Counted from the first letter of the stretch, positions 51,478 through 61,006 are shown. The stretch is DNA of 64,000 nt from UKL13-2 sp044229235 (GCA_044229235.1 JBGATH010000011.1:34371-98370), one strand, 5' to 3'. A program made the numbers and translations. Notes: generated from the sequence alone by a model not told the origin.

Positions 51478-51744
51478 ATGGCACAGTTCATCGCACTTGT
51501 ACAAGGTTACATGGCCCTCGGCATGGGCATCATCATCGGTCTGGGCGCGCTTGGCGCATGTATCGGCATCGGCATCATGGGTTCCAAGTTCCTGGAATCA
51601 GCTGCCCGCCAGCCCGAATTGATCCCGCAGCTGCAGAAATTCATGTTCCTGCTGGCCGGTCTGATTGACGCTGCGTTCCTGATCGGCGTCGGTATCGCCA
51701 TGTATTTCGGCGCAGCCAACCCGCTGCTCTCCGCAATCAAGTAA
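51478..51744 (+). CDS. atpE: F0F1 ATP synthase subunit c (AtpE)
   Basis: AtpE is the proteolipid that forms the rotor ring, 88 residues in two membrane helices. The polar loop SAARQPELIPQLQ contains the conserved RQP. The proton-carrying acid is Asp64 in AGLIDAAFLIGVGIAMYF. No Na-type ligand set (Gln and Thr/Ser at the usual sites) is evident, so proton coupling is expected. A strong GAAAGGAAG ribosome-binding site precedes the ATG, as expected for the most abundant subunit. Confidence 0.97.
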   Translation: MAQFIALVQGYMALGMGIIIGLGALGACIGIGIMGSKFLESAARQPELIPQLQKFMFLLAGLIDAAFLIGVGIAMYFGAANPLLSAIK

Positions 51745-51771
51745 TTACCGACCGAACAAGGAGTCGTCGCC

Positions 51772-52242
51772 ATGAATCTTAATGCGACGTTATTGGTACA
51801 GGCGATTTCGTTTGCGTTCCTGATCTGGTTCTGCGTCAAGTTCATCTGGCCGCCGCTGACCAACGCGATCGAGGTGCGCAACCGCAAGATCGCCGAAGGT
51901 CTGGCCGAAGCCGAAAAGGGCAAGGCGGCACTGGCCGAAGGCGAGAAGCAGAAAGCCGTGATCCTGAAGCAGGCGCGCGATGCGGCTGGTGAAATCAAGC
52001 TGGCCAATGAGAAGCAAGCGCAGGCGCTGATCGATGAAGCCAAGGCTCAAGCCAAGGTGGAGGCCGATCGCATCATTGCCTCGGCCCAGGCGCAGATTGC
52101 CCAGGAACAGCAAAAGGCCCGTGAGCAGCTGCGCGAGCACGTGGCAATGCTTGCGGTAGCAGGCGCGGAAAAGATCCTGAAGCGCGAAATCGACGCGAAG
52201 GCGCACGCCGACATGCTGAGCCAATTGAAGGCGCAACTGTAA
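51772..52242 (+). CDS. atpF: F0F1 ATP synthase subunit b (AtpF)
   Basis: AtpF is the peripheral stalk subunit, 156 residues. The N-terminal membrane helix (NATLLVQAISFAFLIWFCVK) is followed by a long Ala- and charge-rich coiled coil from about residue 35 to 140. The length and N-terminus match E. coli subunit b. The stop overlaps the atpH start by one base. Confidence 0.97.
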   Translation: MNLNATLLVQAISFAFLIWFCVKFIWPPLTNAIEVRNRKIAEGLAEAEKGKAALAEGEKQKAVILKQARDAAGEIKLANEKQAQALIDEAKAQAKVEADRIIASAQAQIAQEQQKAREQLREHVAMLAVAGAEKILKREIDAKAHADMLSQLKAQL

Positions 52243-52778
52243 TGGCCGAGCTGACCACGGTTGCGCGGCCTTACGCCGAAGCCGCATTTCGCAGTGCGGT
52301 GGAGGCAAATGATCTGGCCGGTTACGCGGACTGCCTGAGGTTGATGGGTGCCGCCGCTGCCACACGTGAAGCAGCCTCCGTGCTGGGCAATCCAAAGGTC
52401 AGCGCCAAGGAAAAGTCCGGGCTGCTGTTTTCGGTTGCAGGCAGAGAAGTGCCGGAAACACTGCAAAACCTGGCGTCGGCCCTGATAGAAAACCAGCGTG
52501 CGTCATTGCTGCCGTTTGTCAGCGAGCACTTCGAGCGACTGCAGCGCGAACATGAAGGCGTGGTCCGCGCGGTGATAACCAGTGCGTTTCCCCTCGGTGA
52601 TGCCGACAAAGGTTCGCTCGTAGAGGGCCTGGCCAGGCGATACGGCAAGCGCGTGGAGGCAGAAGTAAGAGTCGATGCGTCGCTGATTGGTGGCGCGAGG
52701 ATTCAGGTCGGCGACGACGTGATCCATGCTTCTGTGCGCGACACGCTCGACAAGATGGCAATTTCGCTGGCGCACTGA
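52242..52778 (+). CDS. atpH: F0F1 ATP synthase subunit delta (AtpH)
   Basis: AtpH is the stalk-cap subunit linking b to F1, 178 residues. The N-terminal TVARPYAEAAFRSAVE and the C-terminal ADKGSLVEGLARRYGKRVEA followed by GGARIQVGDDVIHASVR are family features. Translation starts within the atpF stop. The stop codon lies in a hairpin that precedes atpA. Confidence 0.96.
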   Translation: MAELTTVARPYAEAAFRSAVEANDLAGYADCLRLMGAAAATREAASVLGNPKVSAKEKSGLLFSVAGREVPETLQNLASALIENQRASLLPFVSEHFERLQREHEGVVRAVITSAFPLGDADKGSLVEGLARRYGKRVEAEVRVDASLIGGARIQVGDDVIHASVRDTLDKMAISLAH

Positions 52779-52793
52779 TTTGATCAGCGCCAG
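52767..52793 (+). other. Hairpin at the atpH-atpA junction
   Basis: CTGGCG and CTGAT (52767-52772, 52775-52779) pair with ATCAG and CGCCAG (52783-52793), with a 2-nt bulge and 3-nt loop. The structure contains the atpH stop codon and has no T tract. It may affect mRNA processing or the relative yield of delta and alpha. Confidence 0.4.
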
Positions 52794-52829
52794 TCCCCAA
52801 AGAATTCAAGTTAAGTATTGGAGTTGACG

Positions 52830-54377
52830 ATGCAAATCAACCCGGCCGAAATCAGTGAACTGATCAAGTCCAAAATCCAAAACCTGCCTGCCGCCGCGGA
52901 GAAGCGTTCGGAAGGCACGGTCATCTCGGTGACCGATGGCATCTGCCGTGTGCACGGTCTGGCCGACGTGATGCAGGGCGAGATGTTGGAGTTTCCGAAC
53001 AATACCTTTGGGCTCGCACTTAACCTAGAGCGTGATTCCGTCGGTTCGGTGATCCTGGGTGAATATCAGCACATCAAGGAGGGCGATACCGTCAAATGCA
53101 CGGGTCGCATTCTCGAGGTGCCGGTCGGGCCGGAATTGCTTGGCCGCGTGGTGAATTCGCTGGGTGAGCCGATCGACGGCAAGGGTCCGGTCAACGCCAA
53201 GATGACCGACGTTATCGAAAAGGTTGCGCCCGGCGTGATCGCGCGCCAATCGGTCGACCAGCCAGTGCAAACTGGCCTGAAGGCTATCGACGCCATGGTG
53301 CCGGTCGGTCGCGGCCAACGCGAACTGATCATTGGTGATCGCCAGACCGGCAAGACGGCCGTCGCGGTGGATACCATCATCAACCAGAAGGGCAAGAACA
53401 TGTTCTGCGTGTACGTTGCCATCGGTCAGAAGGCATCGACCGTCGTCAACGTGGTGCGCAAGCTGGAACAGACTGGAGCACTGGCCTATACCATTGTCGT
53501 TGCCTCTACCGCGTCCGAATCCGCTGCCATGCAGTACATTGCCGCCTACTCGGGCTGTACCATGGGCGAATATTTCCGCGATCGTGGCCAGGATGCGCTG
53601 ATCATTTATGACGACCTGTCCAAGCAGGCTGTTGCATATCGTCAGGTATCGCTGCTCCTGCGTCGTCCACCGGGTCGCGAAGCATATCCGGGCGATGTGT
53701 TCTATCTGCACTCGCGCCTGCTCGAGCGCGCCGCGCGCGTCAACGCTGCGTATGTCGAGAAATTTACCAATGGCGCCGTCAAGGGCAAGACAGGTTCGCT
53801 GACCGCGCTGCCGATCATCGAAACGCAGGCGGGCGACGTTTCCGCATTCGTGCCGACCAACGTAATCTCGATTACCGACGGCCAGATCTTCCTCGAAACC
53901 GATCTTTTCAATGCCGGCATCCGGCCCGCCATCAATGCCGGTATCTCGGTATCGCGCGTGGGTGGTGCGGCACAGACCAAGATCATGAAGCGCAAGGATA
54001 CCGGTGCCGGTGTGCGTCTTGCGCTGGCGCAATATCGTGAACTGGCGGCGTTTGCCCAGTTTGCATCCGACCTTGACGACGCCACCCGCAAGCAGCTCGA
54101 GCGCGGCCGTCTGGTGACGGAGCTGATGAAGCAACCCCAGTACCAGCCGATGCAGGTTTGGGAAATGGCGCTGTCGTTGTTCGCCGTGAATAACAGCTAC
54201 ATGGACGACGTGGATATCAAAAAGGTTGCTTCGTTCGAGAAGAGCCTGCGTGATTTCGTGAAGTCCAAATATGCAGCATTGGTTGCGTCGATCGAAGTAG
54301 CCAACAATCTTTCTGCCGACGACGAGAAAACCATGCATGCCGCCGTTCAGGATTTCAAGAAAACCGGAAGCTACTAG
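52830..54377 (+). CDS. atpA: F0F1 ATP synthase subunit alpha (AtpA)
   Basis: AtpA is the non-catalytic nucleotide-binding subunit of F1. It has Walker A GDRQTGKTAVAVD, the arginine-finger region in the PAINAGISVSRVGGAAQTK stretch, and LLLRRPPGREAYPGDVFYLH. I use the ATG at 52830 (MQINPAEISELIKSKI), giving 515 residues, rather than a TTG at 52818. The antisense strand carries a long open frame here, which I regard as codon-bias shadow. Confidence 0.98.
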   Translation: MQINPAEISELIKSKIQNLPAAAEKRSEGTVISVTDGICRVHGLADVMQGEMLEFPNNTFGLALNLERDSVGSVILGEYQHIKEGDTVKCTGRILEVPVGPELLGRVVNSLGEPIDGKGPVNAKMTDVIEKVAPGVIARQSVDQPVQTGLKAIDAMVPVGRGQRELIIGDRQTGKTAVAVDTIINQKGKNMFCVYVAIGQKASTVVNVVRKLEQTGALAYTIVVASTASESAAMQYIAAYSGCTMGEYFRDRGQDALIIYDDLSKQAVAYRQVSLLLRRPPGREAYPGDVFYLHSRLLERAARVNAAYVEKFTNGAVKGKTGSLTALPIIETQAGDVSAFVPTNVISITDGQIFLETDLFNAGIRPAINAGISVSRVGGAAQTKIMKRKDTGAGVRLALAQYRELAAFAQFASDLDDATRKQLERGRLVTELMKQPQYQPMQVWEMALSLFAVNNSYMDDVDIKKVASFEKSLRDFVKSKYAALVASIEVANNLSADDEKTMHAAVQDFKKTGSY

Positions 54378-54420
54378 GCGATTACGTAACGCGGTCACAT
54401 ACGTGATTTAAGAGGCAAAG

Positions 54421-55284
54421 ATGGCTGGCTCCAAAGAAATCCGCACCAAGATCAAGAGCGTGGAAAACACGCGCAAGATCACCAAGGCCATGGAAATGGT
54501 GGCTGCATCGAAGATGCGCAAGGCGCAGGACCGCATGCGCGCTGCGCGGCCGTACGGCGAGAAGATTCGCAGCGTCTGCGCAAACCTTTCGCACGCCAAT
54601 CCCGAATACAAGCACGCCTTTCTGCAAAAGCGTACCGAAGTGAAGAACGTCGGCCTGATCATGGTCACATCCGACAAGGGGTTGTGTGGCGGACTGAATA
54701 CGAACGTAATGCGTTTGGTGGTCAACAAGGTCAAGGAATGGGAAGGCGGTGGCGCCAACGTGCAGGGCACGGCCATCGGCAACAAGGGCTTTGGCTTCCT
54801 GCAGCGCTATGGCATCCCGCTTGTGTCGCATGTGATTGGCCTCGGTGACAAGCCGCATCTGGAAAAACTTATCGGCCCGGTGAAGATCCAGCTGGATGCA
54901 TTCGCCGAAGGCAAAGTCGACGCGGTTTACCTGTGCTTTACCCGATTCATCAACACGATGAAACAGGAAGCGGTTTGCGAACAGCTGCTGCCGCTGAGCG
55001 GCGAAAAGTTGGGTGCGCCGGATTCGTCGTGGGATTACCTGTATGAGCCGGACGCGAAGAGCGTGCTGGACGAGCTGCTGGTGCGCTATGTCGAGGCGAT
55101 CGTCTATCAGTCCGTGTCCGAAAACATCGCGTCCGAGCAGTCGGCGCGCATGGTCGCCATGAAGTCGGCATCAGACAACGCCAAGAAGGTGATCGGCGAC
55201 CTGAAGCTTACGTATAACAAGGCTCGCCAGGCGGCGATCACCAAGGAATTGTCAGAAATTGTCGGCGGTGCCGCCGCCGTGTAA
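54421..55284 (+). CDS. atpG: F0F1 ATP synthase subunit gamma (AtpG)
   Basis: AtpG is the rotor shaft of F1, 287 residues. The N-terminal helix GSKEIRTKIKSVENTRKITK and the C-terminal MKSASDNAKKVIGDLKLTYN with KARQAAITKELSEIVGGAAA are diagnostic. The central region contains TSDKGLCGGLNTNV. It has the usual place between atpA and atpD. Confidence 0.97.
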   Translation: MAGSKEIRTKIKSVENTRKITKAMEMVAASKMRKAQDRMRAARPYGEKIRSVCANLSHANPEYKHAFLQKRTEVKNVGLIMVTSDKGLCGGLNTNVMRLVVNKVKEWEGGGANVQGTAIGNKGFGFLQRYGIPLVSHVIGLGDKPHLEKLIGPVKIQLDAFAEGKVDAVYLCFTRFINTMKQEAVCEQLLPLSGEKLGAPDSSWDYLYEPDAKSVLDELLVRYVEAIVYQSVSENIASEQSARMVAMKSASDNAKKVIGDLKLTYNKARQAAITKELSEIVGGAAAV

Positions 55285-55339
55285 CGGCGGACCGGCGCGG
55301 TCAAAAAGCAGAATTCGCAATATTTCGTTGGAGTCAAAA

Positions 55340-56764
55340 ATGAATGTCGGACAAATCGTTCAGTGTATTGGTGCCGTGGTGGATATTCAGTTCCCGCGTG
55401 ATGCCATGCCGCGTGTTTATGAAGCATTGAAGCTTGAGCCCTCCAGCGAAAAGTCTTTCGCCGAAGAGGGCCTGACCTTCGAAGTCGAGCAGCAACTTGG
55501 CGACGGCGTCGTGCGTTGCATTGCGCTGGGTTCGTCCGACGGCCTGCGCCGCGGCATGAAGGTTCAGGGAACGGGCGCCGGGATTTCGGTGCCGGTAGGC
55601 GCCGCGACACTGGGCCGCATCATGGATGTGCTGGGCCGTCCGATCGACGAACAGGGTCCGATCAAGACTGACGAGCGCCGCGAGATTCATCAGCCCTCGC
55701 CCAAATTTGATGAGCTCTCGCCATCCATCGATCTGTTGCCAACCGGCATCAAGGTGATCGACCTGGTGTGTCCGTTCGCCAAGGGCGGCAAGATCGGGCT
55801 GTTTGGCGGCGCCGGCGTGGGCAAGACGGTGAACATGCTGGAACTCATCAACAACATCGCCAAGAGCTATGGTGGCTTGTCGGTGTTCGCTGGAGTGGGT
55901 GAGCGCACCCGCGAGGGCAATGACTTTTATCACGAGATGCAGGAAGCCGGCGTTATCAAGGCCGACAATCTCGCAGAATCCAAGGTGGCGATGGTGTTTG
56001 GCCAGATGAACGAGCCGCCGGGCAACCGGCTGCGCGTTGCCTTGACCGGCCTCACCATGGCCGAGCGTTTCCGCGATGAAGGCAAGGACATCCTGTTCTT
56101 CGTCGACAACATCTATCGCTACACGCTGGCCGGTACCGAAGTATCCGCGCTGCTGGGCCGTATGCCTTCGGCCGTGGGTTACCAGCCGACGCTGGCCGAA
56201 GAAATGGGCGTATTGCAGGAGCGCATTACCTCCACCAAGGCGGGTTCCATCACCTCCATTCAAGCCGTGTATGTGCCAGCCGATGACTTGACCGATCCGT
56301 CACCGGCAACCACGTTTGCCCACCTGGATGCGACGGTGGTGTTGTCACGCGATATCGCCTCGCTGGGTATCTACCCTGCGGTCGATCCGCTGGATTCCAC
56401 CAGCCGCCAGCTCGACCCGCAGGTCGTGGGCGAAGAGCATTACACGGTGGCGCGTCGGGTGCAATCCACGCTGCAGCGCTACAAGGAATTGCGCGACATC
56501 ATCGCGATTCTGGGGATGGACGAACTCTCGCCCGACGACAAGCTCGCGGTTTCGCGCGCGCGCAAAATCCAGCGTTTCCTGTCGCAACCGTTCAACGTCG
56601 CCGAAGTGTTCACTGGCACGCCGGGCAAGATCGTGCCGCTCAAGGAGACCATCCGCGGCTTCAAGATGATCGTCGATGGCGAATGCGACGCACTTCCGGA
56701 GCAGGCTTTCTACATGGTCGGCGGCATTGATGAGGCGTTCGACAAAGCCAAGACAATGAACTAG
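55340..56764 (+). CDS. atpD: F0F1 ATP synthase subunit beta (AtpD)
   Basis: AtpD is the catalytic subunit, 474 residues from the ATG at 55340 (MNVGQIVQCIGAVVDIQFPR). It has Walker A GGAGVGKTVNMLELI, the catalytic Glu in GERTREGNDFYHEM, Walker B ILFFVDNIYRYT and SALLGRMPSAVGYQPTLAEE. An upstream in-frame codon at 55259 inside atpG has no homology support. GTTGGAG precedes the ATG. Confidence 0.98.
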   Translation: MNVGQIVQCIGAVVDIQFPRDAMPRVYEALKLEPSSEKSFAEEGLTFEVEQQLGDGVVRCIALGSSDGLRRGMKVQGTGAGISVPVGAATLGRIMDVLGRPIDEQGPIKTDERREIHQPSPKFDELSPSIDLLPTGIKVIDLVCPFAKGGKIGLFGGAGVGKTVNMLELINNIAKSYGGLSVFAGVGERTREGNDFYHEMQEAGVIKADNLAESKVAMVFGQMNEPPGNRLRVALTGLTMAERFRDEGKDILFFVDNIYRYTLAGTEVSALLGRMPSAVGYQPTLAEEMGVLQERITSTKAGSITSIQAVYVPADDLTDPSPATTFAHLDATVVLSRDIASLGIYPAVDPLDSTSRQLDPQVVGEEHYTVARRVQSTLQRYKELRDIIAILGMDELSPDDKLAVSRARKIQRFLSQPFNVAEVFTGTPGKIVPLKETIRGFKMIVDGECDALPEQAFYMVGGIDEAFDKAKTMN

Positions 56765-56791
56765 GCAGGAAGCTAATCAGAAAGTCTACAG

Positions 56792-57214
56792 ATGGCACAT
56801 ACGATACAAGTCAACATCGTCTCCGCCGAGCAGTCGATTTTTTCGGGCGATGCCGAGATGGTCGTTGCCCCCGGCGAGACTGGCGAACTGGGCATTTTGC
56901 CCAGCCACGCGCCGCTGCTTACGCGCATCAAGCCCGGCACAATCAAGCTGAAGCTGCCGGGCCAGGAAGCAGAAGAGATCATTTACGTTTCTGGCGGTAT
57001 CCTCGAAGTTCAGCCAAAACAGCTGACCATCCTCGCCGACACCTCGATCCGCGCCCACGACCTGGACGAAGCCAAGGTGATGGAGGCCAAGCGTGCCGCT
57101 GAGGAAGCGCTTGCTAACCGCGCAAGCGGCCAGGATAGGGCGCTTGTGGTCGCCGAGTTGGCGCAACTGGCAGCGCAGCTGCAGGCCATCCAAAAGTTGC
57201 GGAAAAGAATGTAA
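56792..57214 (+). CDS. atpC: F0F1 ATP synthase subunit epsilon (AtpC)
   Basis: AtpC is the regulatory rotor subunit, 140 residues. A beta-sandwich N-terminal domain (QVNIVSAEQSIFSGDAEMVV, then GELGILPSHAPLLTRIKPG) is followed by a helical C-terminal hairpin (about 90-140, DEAKVMEAKRAAEEALANRA) that can inhibit ATP hydrolysis. It is the last gene of the operon and is followed by a strong terminator. Confidence 0.97.
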   Translation: MAHTIQVNIVSAEQSIFSGDAEMVVAPGETGELGILPSHAPLLTRIKPGTIKLKLPGQEAEEIIYVSGGILEVQPKQLTILADTSIRAHDLDEAKVMEAKRAAEEALANRASGQDRALVVAELAQLAAQLQAIQKLRKRM

Positions 57215-57263
57215 GTTAGGGTATACTATTAATACCGTAACGGTTTAGAGGCGCAACACATAC

Positions 57264-57296
57264 AGGCAGCGGAAAACTCCCCGCTGCCTTTTTTTT
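57264..57296 (+). terminator. Intrinsic terminator of the atp operon
   Basis: A 9-bp stem (57264-57272 with 57281-57289; AGGCAGCGG / CCGCTGCCT) and an 8-nt loop are followed by eight T residues. It lies about 50 bp after atpC and before glmU. Confidence 0.92.
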
Positions 57297-57345
57297 CGAC
57301 CTTGGCGGTCGTAATGGCGGTCGGCGAATCGCGCATAATTCGCTC

Positions 57346-58728
57346 ATGGAATCGAGCCTCCTCCCCCCAATTTCCGTCGTTGTCCTGGCCGCCGGCCAGG
57401 GCAAGCGCATGAAGTCTGCGCAACCCAAGGTGCTTCATCCGATTGGCGGCAAATCCATGCTTGCCCGGGTGCTGGATACGGCGCGGCAATTGCGACCGAC
57501 GAAAACCTGCGTGGTATATGGACACGGCGGCGACCAAGTCCGCGCCGCACTGGCCGATCAGCCATCCCTGGAATGGGCAAAACAAGAGCCTCAGCTCGGT
57601 ACCGGCCATGCCGTGTTGCAGGCCATGCCGCATGTCGCGCCTGACGGCGTGACGCTGATACTTTACGGCGACGTCCCGCTGATCAGCGCCGAGACACTTG
57701 AAAGGCTGGTTGAAATTGCCCGCAATAACCGGCTGGCGTGGCTGACGCAAACGGTCGAGGATCCGAGCGGCCTCGGACGTATCCTGCGCTCGGCCGATGG
57801 GCGCATCGCCGCCATCGTCGAAGACAAGGACGCGACATCAGCGCAACGCGCAATCAAGGAGATCAATACCGGCTTCGTCGCCTGCCCGACCGTGTTTTTG
57901 GCGCGGTGGCTGCCAAAGCTGGGAAGCCAAAACGCCCAGGGTGAGTATTACCTCACAGATATTCTCGCCATGGCGGTAGCCGAGGGCGTGGCAGTGGAAA
58001 CCACACAGCCAAAGAGTGCCTGGGAAGTCGTCGGCGTGAATAGCAAGGATCAACTGGCGGCACTTGAACGGGAATTCCAGCTGGAATGCGCGCGCCGCCT
58101 CATGGTCGATGGCGTCATGCTCGCCGATCCTGCGCGCATCGACATTCGTGGCGACCTGGTGTGCGGCACGGATGTCGCCATTGACGTCAACTGCATTTTC
58201 GAAGGCGCCGTCTCGCTGGCCGACGGCGTGCGTGTCGGCGCGAATTGCATTTTGCGTGACTGCAGCGTAGGCGCGGCGTCGCAGATTCTGCCCTACACGT
58301 TTGTCGATGGTGCGACCATCGGCACAAACGCTCGCATCGGACCTTATGCCCGCATTCGACCCGCCACCCAGCTTGGCGCCGATGTGCACATCGGCAACTT
58401 TGTCGAGGTCAAGGCCAGCGAATTTGGTCAAGGCTCCAAAGCCAACCATCTCAGTTACGTCGGCGACACCAGCGTCGGGCGCAACGTCAACATCGGCGCG
58501 GGCACCATTACCTGCAACTACGACGGGGCCAACAAGCACCGCACCGTCATTGAAGACGGCGTGCACATCGGCTCCGACGTACAACTTGTCGCACCTGTGA
58601 CCGTCGGCAAGGGTGCTGACGTAGCCGCAGGCACGACGGTATGGAAAGACGTTGCACCGGGCGGCTTGACGCTAAATGCCAAGCAGCAAGTGACCAGGCC
58701 GGAATGGCAGCGCCCAAAGAAGAAATAG
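57346..58728 (+). CDS. glmU: Bifunctional UDP-GlcNAc pyrophosphorylase/glucosamine-1-phosphate acetyltransferase (GlmU)
   Basis: GlmU acetylates glucosamine-1-phosphate and then transfers UMP to give UDP-GlcNAc for peptidoglycan and LPS. The N-terminal uridyltransferase domain has VVLAAGQGKRMKSAQPKVLH and ILYGDVPLI. The C-terminal left-handed beta helix (about 250-460) shows hexapeptide repeats and NHLSYVGDTSVGRNVNIGAG, with the catalytic His in the KANHLSYVGD stretch. The length of 460 residues is standard. glmS, the preceding pathway enzyme, follows 100 bp later. Confidence 0.97.
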   Translation: MESSLLPPISVVVLAAGQGKRMKSAQPKVLHPIGGKSMLARVLDTARQLRPTKTCVVYGHGGDQVRAALADQPSLEWAKQEPQLGTGHAVLQAMPHVAPDGVTLILYGDVPLISAETLERLVEIARNNRLAWLTQTVEDPSGLGRILRSADGRIAAIVEDKDATSAQRAIKEINTGFVACPTVFLARWLPKLGSQNAQGEYYLTDILAMAVAEGVAVETTQPKSAWEVVGVNSKDQLAALEREFQLECARRLMVDGVMLADPARIDIRGDLVCGTDVAIDVNCIFEGAVSLADGVRVGANCILRDCSVGAASQILPYTFVDGATIGTNARIGPYARIRPATQLGADVHIGNFVEVKASEFGQGSKANHLSYVGDTSVGRNVNIGAGTITCNYDGANKHRTVIEDGVHIGSDVQLVAPVTVGKGADVAAGTTVWKDVAPGGLTLNAKQQVTRPEWQRPKKK

Positions 58729-58739
58729 AAGTCGTGTTG

Positions 58740-58766
58740 CCCGGTGGTCCGCTTTGATTCACCGGG
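58740..58766 (+). other. Hairpin between glmU and glmS
   Basis: CCCGGTG (58740-58746) pairs with CACCGGG (58760-58766) across a 13-nt loop, 11 bp after glmU. There is no T tract. Hairpins in glmUS transcripts are processing sites in enteric bacteria; a similar role here is only a guess. Confidence 0.35.
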
Positions 58767-58828
58767 AAGAAGCGCAGTCGCTGTATTCGTAAACGTCAAC
58801 CAGTCACCTTCAACGGAGCACCATTTCT

Positions 58829-60664
58829 ATGTGCGGCATTGTCGGCGCCATCGCGCAGCGCAACATTGTTCCAATCCTTACCGAAGGCCTCAAGCGGCTT
58901 GAATACCGCGGCTACGACTCCGCGGGCATCGCGGTAATCAACCAAGGCATCAGGCGCGTGCGTCGGGTTGGGCGGGTCGCGGAAATGGAAGCGGGCATCG
59001 TGGCCGAGAGCCTCAGTGGCATCCTCGGCATAGGCCATACGCGCTGGGCGACCCACGGCGGCGTGACCGAGCCGAATGCCCACCCACACATCTCGCGCAA
59101 CGAGATCGCGGTGGTGCATAACGGCATCATCGAAAATCACGAAGAACAGCGGGCCCGCCTGCGGCAAGCGGGCTACGAGTTCGAGTCGCAAACCGATACC
59201 GAAGTCATCGCCCACCTCGTGCATTTCTACTACCAGGAAACAAAAAACCTCTTCGCCGCCACGCAACGCGCCGTGCGCGATCTGCATGGCGCCTACGCGA
59301 TCGGCGTGGTTGCGGTGTCTGCCCCGGAGGTCATGTGCTGTGCGCGGGTCGGCTGCCCGCTGCTGATTGGTGTCGGCGAGCCGGACAAGCACGAAAACTT
59401 CATTGCCTCCGATGTATCGGCGATCCTTTCCGCGACAAGGCGCGTGATGTACCTCGATGAGGGCGATGTCGCCGAGATCAGGCGAGACGCAATAAATGTC
59501 GTCAACCGCGAGGGCCAGCCGGTTGTGCGCGAGGTCCACACCTCCGACGTGAATGCCGACTCGATGGAGCTGGGGCCATACCAGCACTACATGCAGAAGG
59601 AAATCCACGAGCAGCCCATCGCCGTTGCGGATACGCTCGATGCCGTGTTGAACGAAGGGGTCACGCCCGCGCTCTTTGGTGACGAGGCGGCAGGCGTATT
59701 CCAGGATACCGACGCCCTGCTGATCCTTGCGTCCGGCACCAGCTATTACTCTGCGCTGGTGGCCAAGCAATGGATCGAGACCATCGCGCGCCTGCCTGTC
59801 AACGTCGAGCTTGGACACGAGTACCGCTACCGTGACTCCATCCCCAACCCCAGACAATTGGTGGTGACGATCTCACAGTCGGGAGAAACACTGGACACGA
59901 TGGAAGCGCTAAAGCGCGCCAAGGAGCTGGGACACAGCGCGACGCTCTCCATTTGCAATGTCCGCGCCTCCGCGATTCCGCGGGCCTCGCGGCTGGTCTG
60001 TTATACCCGCGCCGGTCCCGAGATCGGGGTTGCCTCGACCAAGGCCATGACGACGCAGATGGCGGCACTGTTTACGCTTGCGCTAACCCTGGCCAAAACC
60101 AAGGGGCGGCTGACCCCGCAACAGGAGCACGATTACCTGGAACAGTTGCGCTATGTGCCTGGCAGCATCCAGATCGCGCTCAACCTGGAGCCGCAGATCA
60201 AGATCTGGGCAGACCGCTTTGCGGAAAAGCAGCATGCCCTTTTCCTGGGCCGCGGACTGCACTACCCGATCGCGCTGGAAGGCGCCTTGAAGCTCAAGGA
60301 AATTTCTTACATTCATGCCGAAGCCTACGCCGCGGGCGAACTCAAGCATGGACCTCTCGCGCTGGTCGACAGCCGTATGCCGGTGGTGGTGATCGCGCCA
60401 AACGATGCCCTGCTCGAAAAGGTGAAGTCGAATATGCAGGAAGTACGTGCCCGCGGCGGCGAACTGTTTGTGTTCGCCGATCTTGATTCGCACTTTGTCG
60501 AGGCCGAGGGCGTGCACGTGATCCGTACACCGCGGCATGCGGGACTGCTCTCGCCCATTGTGCACACCATCCCGGTGCAGCTGCTGGCCTACCATGCGGC
60601 ACTGGTGAAAGGCACCGATGTCGACAAGCCGCGCAACCTGGCCAAAAGCGTAACCGTCGAGTAA
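58829..60664 (+). CDS. glmS: Glutamine-fructose-6-phosphate aminotransferase (GlmS)
   Basis: GlmS makes glucosamine-6-phosphate from fructose-6-phosphate and glutamine. The N-terminal nucleophile Cys2 opens MCGIVGAIAQRN, followed by LEYRGYDSAGIAV, GHTRWATHGG and HNGIIENHEE. Two SIS domains (about 290-430 and 460-600) contain ASGTSYYSALVAKQW and SQSGETLDTMEAL. The C-terminus ends NLAKSVTVE, as in the family. The length is 611 residues. It is co-directional with glmU. Confidence 0.97.
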   Translation: MCGIVGAIAQRNIVPILTEGLKRLEYRGYDSAGIAVINQGIRRVRRVGRVAEMEAGIVAESLSGILGIGHTRWATHGGVTEPNAHPHISRNEIAVVHNGIIENHEEQRARLRQAGYEFESQTDTEVIAHLVHFYYQETKNLFAATQRAVRDLHGAYAIGVVAVSAPEVMCCARVGCPLLIGVGEPDKHENFIASDVSAILSATRRVMYLDEGDVAEIRRDAINVVNREGQPVVREVHTSDVNADSMELGPYQHYMQKEIHEQPIAVADTLDAVLNEGVTPALFGDEAAGVFQDTDALLILASGTSYYSALVAKQWIETIARLPVNVELGHEYRYRDSIPNPRQLVVTISQSGETLDTMEALKRAKELGHSATLSICNVRASAIPRASRLVCYTRAGPEIGVASTKAMTTQMAALFTLALTLAKTKGRLTPQQEHDYLEQLRYVPGSIQIALNLEPQIKIWADRFAEKQHALFLGRGLHYPIALEGALKLKEISYIHAEAYAAGELKHGPLALVDSRMPVVVIAPNDALLEKVKSNMQEVRARGGELFVFADLDSHFVEAEGVHVIRTPRHAGLLSPIVHTIPVQLLAYHAALVKGTDVDKPRNLAKSVTVE

Positions 60665-60678
60665 CGGCGAGCGCCTGC

Positions 60679-60936
60679 CTAGCGGGAGAAAAAGCTGCGC
60701 TTGGCTCGTCTGGGCAGTTGCTTCAGCGCGTACTCGGCTCGCGATGCGCTGGCGCGATCGGCAAATTCCATGCACTCGACAACCCGGGCCGGTGGATGCG
60801 CCCGCGTGTACCGCGCGCCGATGCCGGCCAAGTGCTCACTGAACCGGCGCTCAAGGTCTGTGGTGATGCCGGCGTAGTAACTGCCATCCTCGCACTCCAG
60901 CAGGTAAAGCAGCCATCTTGTTTCCGACCTGGTCAT
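60679..60936 (-). CDS. GIY-YIG nuclease-superfamily protein
   Basis: This is a small 85-residue single-domain protein of the GIY-YIG type (UvrC-related, YhbQ-like). The core reads LYLLECEDGSYYAGITTDLERR, with the first motif degenerate (LYLLEC) and YAGITTD corresponding to YIG. The following ERRFSEH supplies the conserved Arg and His, and the catalytic-type Glu lies in CMEFADRASA. I use the ATG at 60936, where homology begins, instead of 61053. The natural substrate of such proteins is not settled. Confidence 0.88.
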   Translation of the reverse strand: MTRSETRWLLYLLECEDGSYYAGITTDLERRFSEHLAGIGARYTRAHPPARVVECMEFADRASASRAEYALKQLPRRAKRSFFSR

Positions 60937-61006
60937 GGCGATCTGCCCGGCTTCTCGTGGCTCGACGCAAGGGCGCGGGCAGGGCGGGGCAGGCTTTGAA
61001 ACGGCA

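Noticed and set aside
53025..54398. 457-codon open frame antisense to atpA
   Set aside because: It lies wholly opposite a highly conserved gene, shows no recognisable family, and such frames are common opposite GC-rich, codon-biased genes.
58729..58828. Possible glmS ribozyme or riboswitch before glmS
   Set aside because: That riboswitch belongs mainly to Firmicutes; this 100-bp spacer is too short and shows only one simple hairpin.
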